NCBI GenBank assembly: GCA_002703245.1
Contig: NZTV01000104.1
Location: 1 to 44,464, forward strand
Length of the DNA stretch: 44,464 nt
Source of the DNA: Microbacterium sp.
Lineage (GTDB): Bacteria > Actinomycetota > Actinomycetes > Actinomycetales > Microbacteriaceae
Direction: 5' to 3'
The notes beneath the pieces are model-generated. The model worked only from the letters and a program-made list of their open reading frames with translations. It searched no databases and was not told the origin of the DNA. Shown in pieces: positions 26,476-35,779 of the stretch. Within the stretch, counting starts at the first letter, position 1. Each line of letters starts with the position of its first letter. A program made the translations under genes and the position numbers.

Positions 26476-26480
26476 TTCTA
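26475..26480 (-). promoter_or_regulatory. -10 hexamer of hrcA
   Basis: TAGAAT on the minus strand abuts the CIRCE element. The transcript would begin inside CIRCE and have a leader of about 50 nt. Confidence 0.7.
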
Positions 26481-26515
26481 TCGTGCCCGACGGCGGTCGC
26501 GTTCCGGCCCGCCGC

Positions 26516-27733
26516 TCAGCCCGTGAGCGCGCGGACGACCGCGTCCGCGAGCAGCCGCCCGCGCATCGTGAGCACGACGGTGCCGGCGATGGCCCGCGCC
26601 CCGTCGATGAGGCCGTCGGCGATGAGCCCCGGCACGGCGGCGCGACCGTCGGCGGGTACCTCCGTCAGGGGCAACCCCTCGCGGATGCGGGAGCGCAACA
26701 GAACGGTCTCGAGCATGCGGGAGGTCTCGTCGGGACGCTCCCTGCCGGCGGCGGGTGACTCCCCGCGCGCCAACCGCGCCGCGTATGCGGCCGGATGCTT
26801 CACGTTCCACCAGCGCAGACCCGAGACGTGACTATGTGCCCCCGGGCCGAACCCCCACCAGTCCGTGCCCCGCCAGTAGGCAAGGTTGTGCCGGGACCGG
26901 TCGGCGTCACCGCGAGCCCAGTTGGACACCTCGTACCACTGGAGGCCGCCAGCGGTCAGGGTCGCCTCGGCACGTTCGTACATGTCGGCCTGCAGGTCGT
27001 CGTCCGGGGCGGGCACCTCCCCCCGCCGGATCTGCCGGGCGAGCTTCGTGCCGTCCTCGATGATCAGCGCGTAGGCCGAGACATGGTCGGGAGCAAGCGC
27101 CACGGCCGCGTCGAGCGAACGCGCCCAGTCCTCCAGGCTCTCCCCCGGTGCGCCGTAGATGAGATCCACACTCACCTTCAGCCCCGCCGCACGCGCCGCC
27201 GCGACCGCCGTCTCGACGTTCTCCGGACGATGGGTGCGATCGAGCGCGGCGAGCACGTGGGGAACCGCCGACTGCATACCGATCGACATGCGCGTGACAC
27301 CGGCCGCCGCGAGCTCTTCGACCACGTCCGGGCTCACCGTGTCGGGATTGGCTTCCACCGTCACCTCGGCGTCGGCGTCGATCCCGAACGTCTCGCGCAC
27401 CCCGTCGAGCATGCGAGCGAGGTCGCCCGCCGGGAGCAGCGTGGGGGTGCCTCCGCCGAAGAAGACCGTCGAGGCCGGACGAAGCCCCCCGCGCGCTGCG
27501 AGGACCCGCCCGGCGAGAGCGACCTCCTCGAGCAGCGTGTCGGCATAGGTGTCCTGGCGTGCGCCGCGCAGCTCGGTCGCGGTATAGGTGTTGAAGTCGC
27601 AGTATCCGCAGCGGACCCGACAGAACGGCACGTGCAGGTACGCGCCGAATGCGGTGCCGGGGTCGACGACGAGGTCGTCGGGGAGGGCGCCGTCCGCCGG
27701 GGCGGGATCACCGAGAGGAAGCGCGGCGCCCAT
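26516..27733 (-). CDS. hemW: Radical SAM protein HemW (coproporphyrinogen oxidase-like)
   Basis: This 405-aa radical-SAM protein is of the HemN/HemW family. The cluster-binding CRVRCGYC (Cys38, Cys42, Cys45) is followed by Phe-Asn (YCDFNTY), the HemW version. GGGTPTLL and EANPD follow, with the C-terminal HemN_C winged-helix segment. HemW relatives are haem-binding proteins involved in haem delivery rather than true oxidases. It lies 19 nt behind the DUF1990 gene and 35 nt before the hrcA promoter, a common actinobacterial order. Confidence 0.94.
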   Translation of the reverse strand: MGAALPLGDPAPADGALPDDLVVDPGTAFGAYLHVPFCRVRCGYCDFNTYTATELRGARQDTYADTLLEEVALAGRVLAARGGLRPASTVFFGGGTPTLLPAGDLARMLDGVRETFGIDADAEVTVEANPDTVSPDVVEELAAAGVTRMSIGMQSAVPHVLAALDRTHRPENVETAVAAARAAGLKVSVDLIYGAPGESLEDWARSLDAAVALAPDHVSAYALIIEDGTKLARQIRRGEVPAPDDDLQADMYERAEATLTAGGLQWYEVSNWARGDADRSRHNLAYWRGTDWWGFGPGAHSHVSGLRWWNVKHPAAYAARLARGESPAAGRERPDETSRMLETVLLRSRIREGLPLTEVPADGRAAVPGLIADGLIDGARAIAGTVVLTMRGRLLADAVVRALTG

Positions 27734-27752
27734 CAGCGCCCCTGATCGACGC

Positions 27753-28403
27753 TCACGCGGGCGTCGTGTACAGCGGTGAGATCGCCCGCAGGTAGCGGGT
27801 GAACAGCTCGCGGCGGCGACGGCGTGTCAACGCGGGCCACAGACGGTACGGCAACGCGCGAGGCGCATCGAATGCGCGCACGGTGAACCACACCTCGTCG
27901 TTGTCGTACCACTCGATCATGAACGACTCCTCGCCGCTGACGACCGAGCCACCGAGTGTCCCCAGCGCGAAGCCGGTGCGACGCGGCTCCTCGATCGCGA
28001 AGATCACGCGCAGCTCGGCGTCGGCGCTCATCCCACCGACCCGGCCGGACACATGGACGGTCGTGCCCGCGGCGACGAACGGTGTGCCGTCGGCGTCGAA
28101 CCGCTGGTCGGCCTGGGTCCGGCTCGGCGCGATCGGCGCCCCCTCGGCATCGAAGCTGACACCGGAGTACATCGGCCCGGGCGCCGGACGCACGTCACTG
28201 AGCGTGAGACCGGTGCCCCGCTGGGCCGCCCACGACAACAGCGCCTCACCCGCGCTGAGGAAGCGCGCCTCACCCGACCCGATCCGCCACGACTGCTCCG
28301 CGGGGATGCTGCGCTCCGGCGGGAAGTGCATGAGGTCGGGCGCCTGTGTGGCTCCGACGGCGGCGTAATCGACCGTGTCGTCCTTGAAGGTTCCGCGGCG
28401 CAT
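27753..28403 (-). CDS. DUF1990 family protein
   Basis: This 216-aa protein resembles DUF1990: the N terminus DYAAVGATQAPDL, the middle WRIGSGEARFLSAGEALLSW, and the C-terminal GEESFMIEWYDNDEVWFTVRAFDAPRA block with a basic helix. No signal peptide or membrane helix is visible. Function unknown. A leaderless-type promoter precedes the ATG, and hemW follows closely, so it may start the hemW transcript. Confidence 0.85.
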   Translation of the reverse strand: MRRGTFKDDTVDYAAVGATQAPDLMHFPPERSIPAEQSWRIGSGEARFLSAGEALLSWAAQRGTGLTLSDVRPAPGPMYSGVSFDAEGAPIAPSRTQADQRFDADGTPFVAAGTTVHVSGRVGGMSADAELRVIFAIEEPRRTGFALGTLGGSVVSGEESFMIEWYDNDEVWFTVRAFDAPRALPYRLWPALTRRRRRELFTRYLRAISPLYTTPA

Positions 28404-28409
28404 ATACCG

Positions 28410-28415
28410 AGCCTA
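28410..28415 (-). promoter_or_regulatory. -10 hexamer for leaderless DUF1990-hemW mRNA
   Basis: TAGGCT on the minus strand ends 6 nt before the ATG at 28403. Confidence 0.55.
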
Positions 28416-28430
28416 CCGATCCGCTCCCGG

Positions 28431-28452
28431 GCATCTGGCGAGAGCCGGATGC
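28431..28452 (-). terminator. Weak hairpin behind lepA
   Basis: Arms 28431-28439 and 28444-28452 pair with one mismatch around a GAGA loop, 3 nt past the lepA stop. No T tract follows on the minus strand, so it is a doubtful terminator. Confidence 0.3.
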
Positions 28453-28455
28453 GTC

Positions 28456-30315
28456 CTACTTCTTCGCTTCCACGTCACCCGACAGCGCGGCGATGAACGC
28501 CTCCTGCGGGACCTCGACGCGACCGACCATCTTCATGCGCTTCTTGCCCTCCTTCTGCTTCTCCAGAAGCTTGCGCTTTCGGGAGATGTCGCCGCCGTAG
28601 CACTTGGCCAGGACGTCCTTGCGGATGGCGCGGATGTTCTCGCGGGCGATGATCCGGGCGCCGATGGCGGCCTGGATGGGCACCTCGAACTGCTGGCGCG
28701 GGATGAGCTTGCGCAGTCGCTCGGTCATCATCGTGCCGTAGCTGTACGCCTTCTCGCGATGGACGATCGAACTGAACGCATCCACCTTCTCCCCTTGGAG
28801 GAGGATATCGACCTTCACGAGGTCCGCCGTCTGCGAACCGGCCGGCTCGTAGTCCAGGCTCGCGTACCCCTGCGTCTTCGACTTCAGGTGGTCGAAGAAG
28901 TCGAACACGATCTCACCGAGGGGCATGTTGTAGCGCAGCTCGACACGATCCTCGCTGAGGTAGTCCATGCCGAGCAGGGATCCCCGGCGCGCCTGGCAGA
29001 GCTCCATCACGGTGCCGACATAGTCCTTCGGCAACAAGATGCCGACCTTCACGACCGGTTCGGAGACCTCGGCGACCCGGCCGTCGGGATACTCGCTCGG
29101 GTTGGTGACGCTGACCGTCTCGCCGGTGTCCGTCACCACGTCGTAGGTCACCGACGGGGCGGTGGTGATCAGGTCGAGCCCGAACTCGCGGGTCAGCCGC
29201 TCGGTGATGATCTCCAGGTGCAGCAGACCGAGGAACCCGCATCGGAACCCGAATCCGAGGGCGACGGAGGTCTCGGGCTCGTACTGCAAAGAGGCATCCG
29301 AGAGTTTGAGCTTGTCGAGCGCCTCGCGCAGGTCGGCGTAGTCGCTGCCGTCGATGGGATAGATACCCGAGAAGACCATGGGCTTCGGGTCGGTGTAGCC
29401 GGGCAGCGGGTCAGCGGCCGGCTTGCGCTGGTCGGTGATCGTGTCACCGACCTTCGACTGACGCACATCCTTCACACCCGTGATGAGGTAACCGACCTCG
29501 CCCACGCCGAGACCCTTCGTCGGGATCGGCTCCGGACTGGACACGCCGATCTCGAGGAGCTCATGGGTGGCGCGCGTGGACATCATCTGGATGCGCTGGC
29601 GCGGCTCGAGCTTGCCGTCGACCATGCGGACGTACGTGACCACACCGCGGTACGCGTCGTAGACCGAGTCGAAGATCATCGCGCGCGCCGGCGCGTCGGC
29701 GTCGCCGACCGGCGCCGGGATCGTCTCGACCAGGCGGTCCAGGAGCGCCTCGACCCCCATGCCCGTCTTGCCGCTGACCCGCAGCACATCCTCCGGCTCG
29801 CCGCCGATGAGACCGGCCAGCTCGGCTGCGAACTTGTCCGGGTCAGCGGCCGGCAGATCGATCTTGTTCAGGACCGGGATGATCTGGAGGTCGTTCTCGA
29901 GCGCCAGATACAGGTTCGCGAGGGTCTGAGCCTCGATCCCCTGCGCGGCGTCGACGAGCAGGATCGCCCCCTCGCACGCGGCGAGAGAGCGCGAGACCTC
30001 GTAGGTGAAGTCGACGTGGCCGGGCGTGTCGATCATGTTGAGGGCGAACGTGTGCTCGACACCGGCCTCGTCGGTGACCGCCCACGGCATCCGCACCGCC
30101 TGCGACTTGATCGTGATGCCGCGTTCGCGCTCGATGTCCATGCGGTCGAGGTACTGGGCGCGCATGTCGCGGTCGGCCACGACGCCGGTGATCTGGAGCA
30201 TCCGATCGGCCAGGGTCGACTTGCCGTGGTCGATGTGGGCGATGATGCAGAAGTTCCGGATCGACTCCGGCGGGGTCGCGGAAGGCTGCAGGGGCGTGAG
30301 TGCGCGCGGTGACAT
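28456..30315 (-). CDS. lepA: Elongation factor 4 (LepA)
   Basis: This 619-aa translational GTPase has G1 [10 protein letters not shown] (26-35), the [12 protein letters not shown] switch I, DTPGHVDF and NKIDLP. EF-G-like domains III and V and the LepA-specific C-terminal domain follow, ending near [26 protein letters not shown]. It acts on ribosomes during initiation or back-translocation. A TAGAAT hexamer 9 nt before the ATG is the likely -10, giving at most a 3-nt leader. Confidence 0.97.
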   Translation of the reverse strand: MSPRALTPLQPSATPPESIRNFCIIAHIDHGKSTLADRMLQITGVVADRDMRAQYLDRMDIERERGITIKSQAVRMPWAVTDEAGVEHTFALNMIDTPGHVDFTYEVSRSLAACEGAILLVDAAQGIEAQTLANLYLALENDLQIIPVLNKIDLPAADPDKFAAELAGLIGGEPEDVLRVSGKTGMGVEALLDRLVETIPAPVGDADAPARAMIFDSVYDAYRGVVTYVRMVDGKLEPRQRIQMMSTRATHELLEIGVSSPEPIPTKGLGVGEVGYLITGVKDVRQSKVGDTITDQRKPAADPLPGYTDPKPMVFSGIYPIDGSDYADLREALDKLKLSDASLQYEPETSVALGFGFRCGFLGLLHLEIITERLTREFGLDLITTAPSVTYDVVTDTGETVSVTNPSEYPDGRVAEVSEPVVKVGILLPKDYVGTVMELCQARRGSLLGMDYLSEDRVELRYNMPLGEIVFDFFDHLKSKTQGYASLDYEPAGSQTADLVKVDILLQGEKVDAFSSIVHREKAYSYGTMMTERLRKLIPRQQFEVPIQAAIGARIIARENIRAIRKDVLAKCYGGDISRKRKLLEKQKEGKKRMKMVGRVEVPQEAFIAALSGDVEAKK

Positions 30316-30324
30316 GTCCCGACG

Positions 30325-30330
30325 ATTCTA
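30325..30330 (-). promoter_or_regulatory. Candidate -10 of lepA
   Basis: TAGAAT on the minus strand ends 9 nt before the ATG at 30315. The remaining 30331-30463 is a divergent intergenic region with no other feature that I can support. Confidence 0.4.
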
Positions 30331-30463
30331 CGGGGGAGCCGTCTGCCCCGCCGCCACCGCACACCCCCACACCTCACCCATGTCCCGAAATCGGCGCGCT
30401 CGCCGGCCGCTGAGCGCAGAGAAGGGGACACGATCGGACGCCACGCGGGGGTGAACCCGCGTT

Positions 30464-30469
30464 TAGGCT
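30464..30469 (+). promoter_or_regulatory. -10 hexamer for leaderless hydrolase mRNA
   Basis: TAGGCT ends 6 nt before the ATG at 30476. The spacer GGAGAC is too close to serve as a ribosome site. Confidence 0.6.
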
Positions 30470-30475
30470 GGAGAC

Positions 30476-31222
30476 ATGGCGGTTCAGGTCGTGCTGGTGC
30501 ACGGGATCCGCACGTCCGCGACGATGTGGCGCGCGCAGATGGAGCATCTCGACCGGCGCGGGTACGCGGTGACCGCGGTCGATCTTCCCGGCCACGGCTC
30601 GCGCATGCACGACGTGTTCACGCTCGACGAGGCGTTCGCCACGATCGACCGCGCCGTCCAAGCGGCGGCCGATCGGGGCCCGGTCCTGCTGGTGGGCCAC
30701 TCGATGGGCGGGCTGCTGTCGATCGAGTACGCCGGCGCGGAAGACCCGCCGCCGGTCGCCGGATTCATCGCAGCCGCGTGCACGGCGATCCCACGCGGCG
30801 TGGGGCTGGCCACGTACCGCATGCTGGCCCGTGGTTTTGACGCCCTTCCCGACCGCGGGATGTGGCTGACCGACCGCGTGCTGGATGCGACGCTGCCCGA
30901 TGAGACGCGATACGACTTCGCCGCCGGCGGCTACGCCTACGCCGCGCAGGACGTCGCGTTGCGCACCCTGTCCGTGCTGGATCTGCTCGGCGCCCTGGAG
31001 CGCATCGACGTGCCGATGTGGTTCGTCAACGGCCAGTACGACCAGCTCCGCGTGAACGAGCGGCTGTTCACGAAGATCGCCCCCCACGCCGAGCTGATCG
31101 TCGTCCCGAAGACCACTCACCTGGTCACCGCGATGCGTCCGCGCGTGTTCAACGCCCTCCTGGATCTGGCGATCGCGACCCTGGAGAACCCCGCGTCGGA
31201 GGAAGCCGCGCAAACCTGGTAA
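30476..31222 (+). CDS. Alpha/beta-fold hydrolase
   Basis: This 248-aa cytoplasmic hydrolase shows [13 protein letters not shown] (oxyanion loop), DLPGHGSR and the nucleophile elbow GHSMGG (Ser76). A late Asp in [11 protein letters not shown] and His in PKTTHLV complete a plausible triad. Similar to the plant-esterase/MenH-like group; the substrate is unknown. It stands alone between divergent lepA and rpsT, and the rpsT -10 overlaps its stop codon. Confidence 0.9.
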   Translation: MAVQVVLVHGIRTSATMWRAQMEHLDRRGYAVTAVDLPGHGSRMHDVFTLDEAFATIDRAVQAAADRGPVLLVGHSMGGLLSIEYAGAEDPPPVAGFIAAACTAIPRGVGLATYRMLARGFDALPDRGMWLTDRVLDATLPDETRYDFAAGGYAYAAQDVALRTLSVLDLLGALERIDVPMWFVNGQYDQLRVNERLFTKIAPHAELIVVPKTTHLVTAMRPRVFNALLDLAIATLENPASEEAAQTW

Positions 31223-31225
31223 GAT
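31220..31225 (+). promoter_or_regulatory. -10 hexamer of rpsT
   Basis: TAAGAT overlaps the stop of the hydrolase gene. Transcription would start near 31232, leaving a leader of about 100 nt before the rpsT GTG. That is long compared with the leaderless neighbours. A 5-bp hairpin (31243-31247 with 31250-31254) lies in it. Confidence 0.55.
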
Positions 31226-31331
31226 CGGTGTTTGGCTTGCGTGTGGGTTCCCACCCTCACGACCGCCGTGCGGCATCCCTCTCTTGCCTCTCGGCATTCC
31301 ACCGATCACTCCGAACGAAAGATACGTCGAC

Positions 31332-31592
31332 GTGGCGAACATCAAGTCGCAGATCAAGCGCAACAAGACCAACGAGAAGGCGCGCGAGCGCAACAAGGCC
31401 GTCAAGAGCGAGCTGAAGACCGCAGTGCGTCGCACCCACGAGGCCATCGCCTCGGGCGACAAGACCGCTGCGGAGAAGGCCCTCGGGTCGGCGACCAAGA
31501 AGCTCGACAAGGCCGTGAGCAAGGGCGTCATCCACAAGAACCAGGCGGCGAACCGCAAGTCGGCGATCGCCAAGCAGGTCGCATCGCTCTGA
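31332..31592 (+). CDS. rpsT: 30S ribosomal protein S20
   Basis: This 86-aa Lys/Arg/Ala-rich protein is a primary 16S rRNA binder. The N terminus [20 protein letters not shown] and the C-terminal [19 protein letters not shown] are diagnostic. I chose GTG 31332, which gives the canonical N terminus. It has its own promoter and a strong terminator, so it is monocistronic. Confidence 0.98.
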   Translation: MANIKSQIKRNKTNEKARERNKAVKSELKTAVRRTHEAIASGDKTAAEKALGSATKKLDKAVSKGVIHKNQAANRKSAIAKQVASL

Positions 31593-31612
31593 GCGATCCA
31601 CCTCACCCGAGC

Positions 31613-31642
31613 AAGGCCCGTCCCGATTCCGGGGCGGGCCTT
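31613..31642 (+). terminator. Terminator of rpsT
   Basis: A 13-bp GC-rich stem (31613-31625 with 31630-31642, one G-T pair) closes a 4-nt loop and is followed by TTCC. It begins 20 nt past the rpsT stop. Confidence 0.85.
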
Positions 31643-31688
31643 CCTCGTTCACGGAGGGGGCACGCCGTCGGCCGGGCACGAGCCACGA

Positions 31689-31721
31689 CGCACCCACGCG
31701 AGCCGGAACCGCGTGGGTGCG
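31689..31721 (-). terminator. Terminator hairpin of holA
   Basis: Perfect 12-bp arms (31689-31700 and 31710-31721) lie 9 nt past the holA stop on the minus strand. No T tract follows. With the rpsT hairpin it separates the two convergent units. Confidence 0.6.
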
Positions 31722-31730
31722 GGCCGCGCG

Positions 31731-32768
31731 TCAGTCTCCGAACGGTGCGCGGGTGGCGATGACCGTCACGAGCCGCTCGACGGCGAACACGGCGTCCCGG
31801 GATGCCCCCTTGACCTCCGCATCGGCGCGCGCGGCCGCCTGGATCGCGCGTTGGAGGGCGGCTTCGTCCCACCCGGCAAGGTCGCGTCGGGCACGATCGA
31901 CCTGCCAATCCTTCAGTCCGAGGCGAGCCGCCAACGCGCCGGAGGACTCGCGGACGCCGTACACGCGCGCCATCGTGCGCAGCTTCGACGCGATCGCCGC
32001 CACGAGCGGCACCGGATCGGCGCCGGAGGCGATCGCGTGCCGCAGGGACACCAGCGCCTCGCCGTAGCGCCCGGCGATCGCCGTGTCGGCGACGGTGAAC
32101 GCGGACGTCTCCACACGACCGCCGTAGTAGCGCTGCACGGTCTGTTCCGTGATATCGCCGGCCACGTCGGAGATCAACTGCTGACACGCGGCGGCCAGCT
32201 CGGTCACATCGTCGGCGAACGCCGAGGTCAGCGCGCGGAGCGCGGCGGGCTGGATGCGGCGGCCGGCTGCGGAGAACTCCCCCGCCGCGAAGTCGTATCG
32301 GTCCGCATCGCGCTTGATCGCGGGACAGGCCACTTCGACTCCCCCGCCCTGTCCCGACCGGACGGCTTCGAGGAGCTTCTTGCCCCGCACGCTCGCGCCG
32401 GTGTGGCGCAGGATGACGGTGGCGCCCTCCTGGGGGGCCTGCACGTAAGCCAAGGCCTCACGGAGGAACGCGTCAGAGCACCGCTCGACTCCGCTCACGC
32501 GGACCAGCCGCGGCTCGCCGAACAGCGAAGGCGAGGTCATCGCCAGGAGGGTTCCCGCCTCGTAGGAGTCGGCCCGGATATCGGAGACCTCCAAGCTCGC
32601 GTCCTCGGCCCGCAAGTAGTCGCGGATGCCGGCGATCGCGCGTTCCGCGCACACCTCCTCCGGCCCGGACACGAGCACGAGCGGTGCCGGTTGCGGCGAC
32701 CGCCAGGAATGTTGCGGAATGGCCGATTTGGACGCCGCCGGGGAACGACGGCGGGCGGGCGGCGACAT
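31731..32768 (-). CDS. holA: DNA polymerase III subunit delta
   Basis: This 345-aa clamp-loader delta subunit opens the sliding clamp. The N-terminal LVLVSGPEEVCAERAI is the degenerate P-loop region. The family pattern FGEPRLVRVSGVE and the C-terminal helical domain with KLRTMARVYG and LGLKDWQVDRARRDLAGW are visible. The first ~25 residues are basic and not conserved. A leaderless TAGGCT promoter precedes the ATG. Linkage behind comEC is standard. Confidence 0.93.
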   Translation of the reverse strand: MSPPARRRSPAASKSAIPQHSWRSPQPAPLVLVSGPEEVCAERAIAGIRDYLRAEDASLEVSDIRADSYEAGTLLAMTSPSLFGEPRLVRVSGVERCSDAFLREALAYVQAPQEGATVILRHTGASVRGKKLLEAVRSGQGGGVEVACPAIKRDADRYDFAAGEFSAAGRRIQPAALRALTSAFADDVTELAAACQQLISDVAGDITEQTVQRYYGGRVETSAFTVADTAIAGRYGEALVSLRHAIASGADPVPLVAAIASKLRTMARVYGVRESSGALAARLGLKDWQVDRARRDLAGWDEAALQRAIQAAARADAEVKGASRDAVFAVERLVTVIATRAPFGD

Positions 32769-32774
32769 GCCTCC

Positions 32775-32780
32775 AGCCTA
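32775..32780 (-). promoter_or_regulatory. -10 hexamer for leaderless holA mRNA
   Basis: TAGGCT on the minus strand ends 6 nt before the ATG at 32768 and overlaps the comEC stop. The spacer GGAGGC resembles a ribosome site but touches the ATG. Confidence 0.6.
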
Positions 32781-35105
32781 TCCGGCGGGTGCGACAGCGG
32801 CGGCGTGCTCGCGCCACACCGACAGGTCGTCGCCCTCCCGCCAGACCGCCACCAGCCCGTGCCGGTCGGTCCGCGCCACGACCCCGCCGTACCCGCCCAC
32901 CAGAGCCAGGGTCTCTGCGCGCGGATGCCCGTAGCCGTTGTCGGCGCCGACCGTGACCAGGCCCACGCGCGCGGCGATCCGTTCGTAGAGCACCGCACTC
33001 TGGTCGGCGCTGCCATGGTGGGCGACCTTCACCACCTCGAAGCGGCCGGTCACGCGGGGAAGGAGTTGTCGTTGGGGCGCCTCGGAGAGATCCCCCAACA
33101 ACAGCACGGAGGGGATCGCCCCACCGGAGAAGGCCGTCACGACGCTCGCGTCGTTCCCGGGTGCCACGGTCCGATCCGCGGGCGGCCAGAGCACCTCCCA
33201 CGCGGCGGGTCCGAGCACACCCGCCGCCCCGGCGGCGACCTCGTGGACCTCCGCACCACCGTGCTCGAGCGCCGCGAGGATCGCCGCGTCCTCCGCCGAG
33301 CCGACGGGACCGTGGATGACCGTCGCCGTCCGCCCTGCGACCGCGTCCGCCGCGCCGGCGTGATCGTGATCGAAGTGGGTGAGCACGAGGAGGTCGACGC
33401 GGTCGACACCGGTGCGCTCCAGACACCTCCCCAGTGCGACGGAGTCCGGTCCCGTGTCGATGAGCGCGACCTGGTCTCCCGCCCGCACGAGGACCGCGTC
33501 CCCTTGACCCACGTCGCACGCGAGGATCTGCCAGCCCGCCGGGATCGTCATCGGTCCGAGGACGCCCCCGAGTGCCGCGGTCCCGGTCACGACACCGAGG
33601 AGGACGGCGACGAGGGCGCGGGACACGCCGCGCACGCGCCGCGGGAGCGGAGCGTCGCCGCGTAGCCCGATCGACAGGCCGACGGCGATCGAAGCCGCCG
33701 CCAGGAGCACCGCCCCGCCGGGGCCACCGATCCAGGGCAGCTGATCGCCGGGAAGCGCACCCACCGTCGCGGCCGTCGCGGCGATCCACGCCGCCGGCAA
33801 CCACGCGAGGGCAGCCAACCCCGAGGCCAGGACGGGCAGGGGCCCGGCCAGGCACGCGGCCAACCCGAGGACGGTGACCGCAGGTGCCGCCGGCGCGGCC
33901 AGGACGTTGGCAGCGACGCCGTAGATCGGGACGACGGGGGTGATCAGGATCAGCAGCGGCCCGCACGCCAGTTGCGCCGCGAGCGGGACGGCCACGACGA
34001 GGGCGAGGGGCGCCGGGACGATCCGGGCGAGCCCGGCCGCCAACGGTCGTGCGAACAGCAGCAGCGACGCGGTGGCCGCCGCTGACAGGGCGAACCCGAG
34101 GGAGCCGGCCAGCCAGGGGTCCAGCGCGAGGGCCCCGGCCACCGCCGCCGACAGCACGGCGATCCCCTGGGCGGTGCGGCCCAGAAGCAGCGCGAACATC
34201 GCGACCGCGGCCATTCCGGCCGCGCGCACCACGCTCGGCTCGGGCGTGACCAGCAGGACGAATCCGGCGAGCGAGACCATGGCCACGGCGATCCGCACGC
34301 CTCGACCGGCTCCGGCGGCCGCCACGAGCCCGAAGGCGATGCCGACCACCAACGCGCAGTTGGCGCCGGACACGGCCGTCAAGTGCGACAGTGATGCCTG
34401 CTTCATCGCCTCGTCCAGCGGTTCGGGCACGAGGAGGGTGTCACCGACGGCCAATCCGGGCACCAGCGACGCTCCGTCCGTCGGCAGGCCCGCGACCGTC
34501 TCCAACAGGCCACGGCGCAGGTCGCTGGAGACCCGCAGGATTCCCTCGGGCGGGGCGAGCACGTCGACGCCGCCCGAGGCGTGCAGGCGCGCCACCGCAC
34601 GCTCCCCCGGCGCCGTCGGCTCCGGCATCCCGACCGCGCGGACGGTGGCTCCCGCATCGAGATCGACGAAGGATGCGACGTCGGCGGGTGCGACGATGAT
34701 CTGGACGGGGACGGCGAGCGGCTCGGCGGCGCCGGCGACGCTGACCGTGACGGCGTCGAACGCGACACGATCGGACCCCCACCGTTCGATCTTCCCCGCG
34801 ACGATGGCGGTCAGCTCTCCCCCGCCGCGTCCCTCGCGGAGGTCGAGGAAACGCTCGCGGGACTCGGATGCCGCCCACACCCCCGATGCCGCCACCAGCG
34901 CCGCCAGCGCGGCGATCACCGCCACCGCACCGAAGCGCCGCGCATCCGCCCGTCGCCGCAGCGCCGGGTACGCCACGGCGACGACCGCGACCGCGACGGC
35001 GCTCGCGGCGACCACCGCGGGTGCCGACTCCGGCCGTGTCGTCACCAGGCCGGCGACGATCCACGTGAGCACGGCCGCCGGAAGGAGCGTCCACGCCCGC
35101 CGCAT
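32778..35105 (-). CDS. comEC: ComEC/Rec2 DNA-uptake channel protein
   Basis: This 775-aa membrane protein has N-terminal helices, the competence domain with about ten helices (roughly 210-500) and a C-terminal metallo-beta-lactamase domain with LTHFDHDHAG (575-584) and VAHHGSADQS. It would carry single-stranded DNA across the membrane. All three parts are intact. The ATG overlaps the comEA stop (TGATG). Whether the organism takes up DNA is unknown, as no pilus genes lie here. Confidence 0.93.
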   Translation of the reverse strand: MRRAWTLLPAAVLTWIVAGLVTTRPESAPAVVAASAVAVAVVAVAYPALRRRADARRFGAVAVIAALAALVAASGVWAASESRERFLDLREGRGGGELTAIVAGKIERWGSDRVAFDAVTVSVAGAAEPLAVPVQIIVAPADVASFVDLDAGATVRAVGMPEPTAPGERAVARLHASGGVDVLAPPEGILRVSSDLRRGLLETVAGLPTDGASLVPGLAVGDTLLVPEPLDEAMKQASLSHLTAVSGANCALVVGIAFGLVAAAGAGRGVRIAVAMVSLAGFVLLVTPEPSVVRAAGMAAVAMFALLLGRTAQGIAVLSAAVAGALALDPWLAGSLGFALSAAATASLLLFARPLAAGLARIVPAPLALVVAVPLAAQLACGPLLILITPVVPIYGVAANVLAAPAAPAVTVLGLAACLAGPLPVLASGLAALAWLPAAWIAATAATVGALPGDQLPWIGGPGGAVLLAAASIAVGLSIGLRGDAPLPRRVRGVSRALVAVLLGVVTGTAALGGVLGPMTIPAGWQILACDVGQGDAVLVRAGDQVALIDTGPDSVALGRCLERTGVDRVDLLVLTHFDHDHAGAADAVAGRTATVIHGPVGSAEDAAILAALEHGGAEVHEVAAGAAGVLGPAAWEVLWPPADRTVAPGNDASVVTAFSGGAIPSVLLLGDLSEAPQRQLLPRVTGRFEVVKVAHHGSADQSAVLYERIAARVGLVTVGADNGYGHPRAETLALVGGYGGVVARTDRHGLVAVWREGDDLSVWREHAAAVAPAG

Positions 35106-35692
35106 CAGACCACGACCAGATCACGCAGCCCCGCGAGCACCTTCTCGCCGATGCCCGCGACCGCGAGAAGGTCTTCGACGCTGCCGAATCGTCCGTTCTG
35201 CTCTCGCCACGCGACGATCCGCGCGCCCAACGCCGGTCCGATGCCCGGCAGCGTCTCGAGGGTCGCCACGTCCGCGGTGTTGAGGTCCACCGGCCCGCCG
35301 CCCACGCCCGCGGACGTGGGCGGCGAAGGGGACTCGCCGACCTCCGGGACGTGGAGTTGCTCGCCGTCGCCGAGAGGCCGCGCCAGGTTCACCGCCGCGG
35401 AGTCCCCGTCTCCTGTCAGCCCGCCGGCCGCCGCGATCGCGTCCATCACCCGCGCATCCGGCTCGAGCACGTACAGCCCGGGTTTCGCAACGGCTCCCGA
35501 AACATGGATGTACAGTCCGGAAGCGGCGGGTGCAGCCGTGGCGGCGGGTTCGACGGGGACCGGTTCGACCGGGGTCGCCGCCCCACGGATCAACCCGACG
35601 GCGACGGTCACCGCGAGGGCGCCGAGCACCAGCACGACAAGACCGCCCACGCCCCACCGACGGGCGGTCGGGGTCTCGGGCGTGCGCGTCAC
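35105..35692 (-). CDS. comEA: ComEA helix-hairpin-helix DNA-binding protein
   Basis: This 195-aa protein is anchored by one N-terminal helix (about 16-36), has a Pro/Ala-rich linker, an SLBB domain (LYIHVSGAVAKPGLYVL..., about 60-115) and two C-terminal HhH motifs (DLNTADVATLETLPGIGPALGARIVAWRE...). It would bind incoming DNA outside the membrane and hand it to ComEC. GTG start with a leaderless TAGCGT promoter. Confidence 0.93.
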   Translation of the reverse strand: MTRTPETPTARRWGVGGLVVLVLGALAVTVAVGLIRGAATPVEPVPVEPAATAAPAASGLYIHVSGAVAKPGLYVLEPDARVMDAIAAAGGLTGDGDSAAVNLARPLGDGEQLHVPEVGESPSPPTSAGVGGGPVDLNTADVATLETLPGIGPALGARIVAWREQNGRFGSVEDLLAVAGIGEKVLAGLRDLVVV

Positions 35693-35698
35693 GAGCTC

Positions 35699-35704
35699 AC
35701 GCTA
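35699..35704 (-). promoter_or_regulatory. -10 hexamer for leaderless comEA-comEC mRNA
   Basis: TAGCGT on the minus strand ends 6 nt before the GTG at 35692. Confidence 0.55.
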
Positions 35705-35779
35705 CGGGCGGCGCGAGACCGGCCCCGTACCCGGCGGCACACCGGTGGAGGACTCGCCGCAGACGCCGCCTGGGGAGGA

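Noticed and set aside
28375..30312. 645-codon plus-strand open frame opposite lepA.
   Set aside because: Same GC-driven antisense pattern; lepA motifs are complete on the minus strand.
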